From Rhodospirillales bacterium CG15_BIG_FIL_POST_REV_8_21_14_020_66_15 (GTDB lineage: Bacteria; Pseudomonadota; Alphaproteobacteria; Rhodospirillales; Casp-alpha2): a DNA stretch of 45,762 nt. The position numbers and the translations under genes were made by a program. Under the pieces are notes generated by a model, which saw nothing but the letters and a program-made list of their open reading frames with translations, did no database searches and had not been told where the DNA came from. The stretch spans positions 6,518 through 52,279 of the forward strand of contig PFFW01000088.1 of assembly GCA_002781745.1 (NCBI GenBank). Direction: 5' to 3'. Shown here one piece after another: positions 45,627 through 45,762 of this stretch. Every line of letters begins with the position of its first letter. Position 1 is the first letter of the stretch.

Positions 45627-45762
45627 TTGTTCGAAAAGGTCCTGATCGCCAACCGGGGGGAAATCGCGCTGCGCATCCTGCGCGCCTGCCGCGAAATGGG
45701 CATCGCCACGGTGGCCGTCCACTCCACCGCCGACACGGACGCCATGCACGTGCGCTTCGCCG
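45627..45762 (+). CDS. accC: Biotin carboxylase of acetyl-CoA carboxylase (3' truncated)
   Basis: Only about 45 codons are present. They begin at TTG 45627 and read [20 protein letters not shown], the invariant biotin-carboxylase N-terminus, then [22 protein letters not shown]. It lies 10 bp after accB and runs off the window. The TTG start is chosen because no ATG or GTG fits the family N-terminus. Confidence 0.95.
   Translation, partial: MFEKVLIANRGEIALRILRACREMGIATVAVHSTADTDAMHVRFA

Overview
The window is high-GC (by eye about two thirds G+C), densely coded bacterial chromosome, most likely from an alphaproteobacterium of the Rhodospirillales type. The reasons are the gene content and order: glnB-glnA, a DUF1134/EipA-type protein, alaC-hom-glpX-recJ, a ThiS-ThiG fusion, class I PhaC, a PAS_5-type protein, and the aroQ-accB-accC start of the fatty-acid operon. 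This is inference from content; no 16S gene is present. There is no prophage, insertion sequence, CRISPR array or antibiotic-resistance island. Nearly everything is core or near-core metabolism on even codon usage, so the interest lies in unusual variants, small genes and regulatory DNA.

Layout. 1-3.2 kb: end of a PLP aminotransferase, then glnB-glnA behind a good sigma-54 -24/-12 element. 3.3-7.1 kb: a lone Mla-type ABC ATPase, then a divergent pair sharing a Fur-box-like site (PKHD/PiuC-type dioxygenase and an exported Gly/Glu-repeat protein), and an aldo/keto reductase. 7.1-12.8 kb: a Kef-type K+/H+ antiporter, an EipA-like envelope protein, a 519-bp gene-free stretch with terminator-like and hairpin structures, a soluble GAF chemoreceptor-like protein, an exported unknown protein, a possible 26-residue membrane peptide and a YciA-like thioesterase. 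12.9-19.5 kb: parE, a membrane-anchored methyltransferase, argC, a MetX-like alpha/beta-hydrolase, a SoxW-like thioredoxin and rplM-rpsI. 19.7-23.3 kb: a PaaI-type thioesterase divergent from an enoyl-CoA hydratase/CoA-binding protein/MetY operon across a 16-bp perfect palindrome, then a 68-residue unknown protein behind a perfect CRP-type site. 23.4-27.3 kb: a glyoxalase-fold protein, a DHH phosphoesterase, a His-rich unknown protein, class I fructose-1,6-bisphosphatase, a PAS_5 protein and two tRNA-Glu genes.

27.4-34.1 kb: the minus-strand run alaC-hom-glpX-recJ, in which GlpX has lost several hallmark active-site residues, and an OmpA-like lipoprotein. 34.3-41.3 kb: PHA synthase, a MocR regulator divergent from a flavin-binding split-barrel protein, MeaB, a gamma carbonic anhydrase, an isochorismatase-fold hydrolase and an alpha/beta hydrolase. 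41.5-45.76 kb: a DEAD-box-family helicase whose motif II reads DESD, a small exported Lys-rich protein with a strong terminator, fused thiSG, and aroQ-accB-accC running off the end.

How the genes connect: nitrogen assimilation (glnBA), homoserine and methionine supply (hom, metY, perhaps the MetX-like protein), acyl-CoA handling (two thioesterases, enoyl-CoA hydratase, meaB, phaC, accBC) and iron-responsive oxygenase chemistry (the Fur-box pair). The best candidates for something undescribed are the Fur-box dioxygenase/Gly-Glu-repeat pair, the substituted GlpX, and the structured leader ahead of the GAF receptor. All family calls rest on remembered motifs and lengths; no database search was run.
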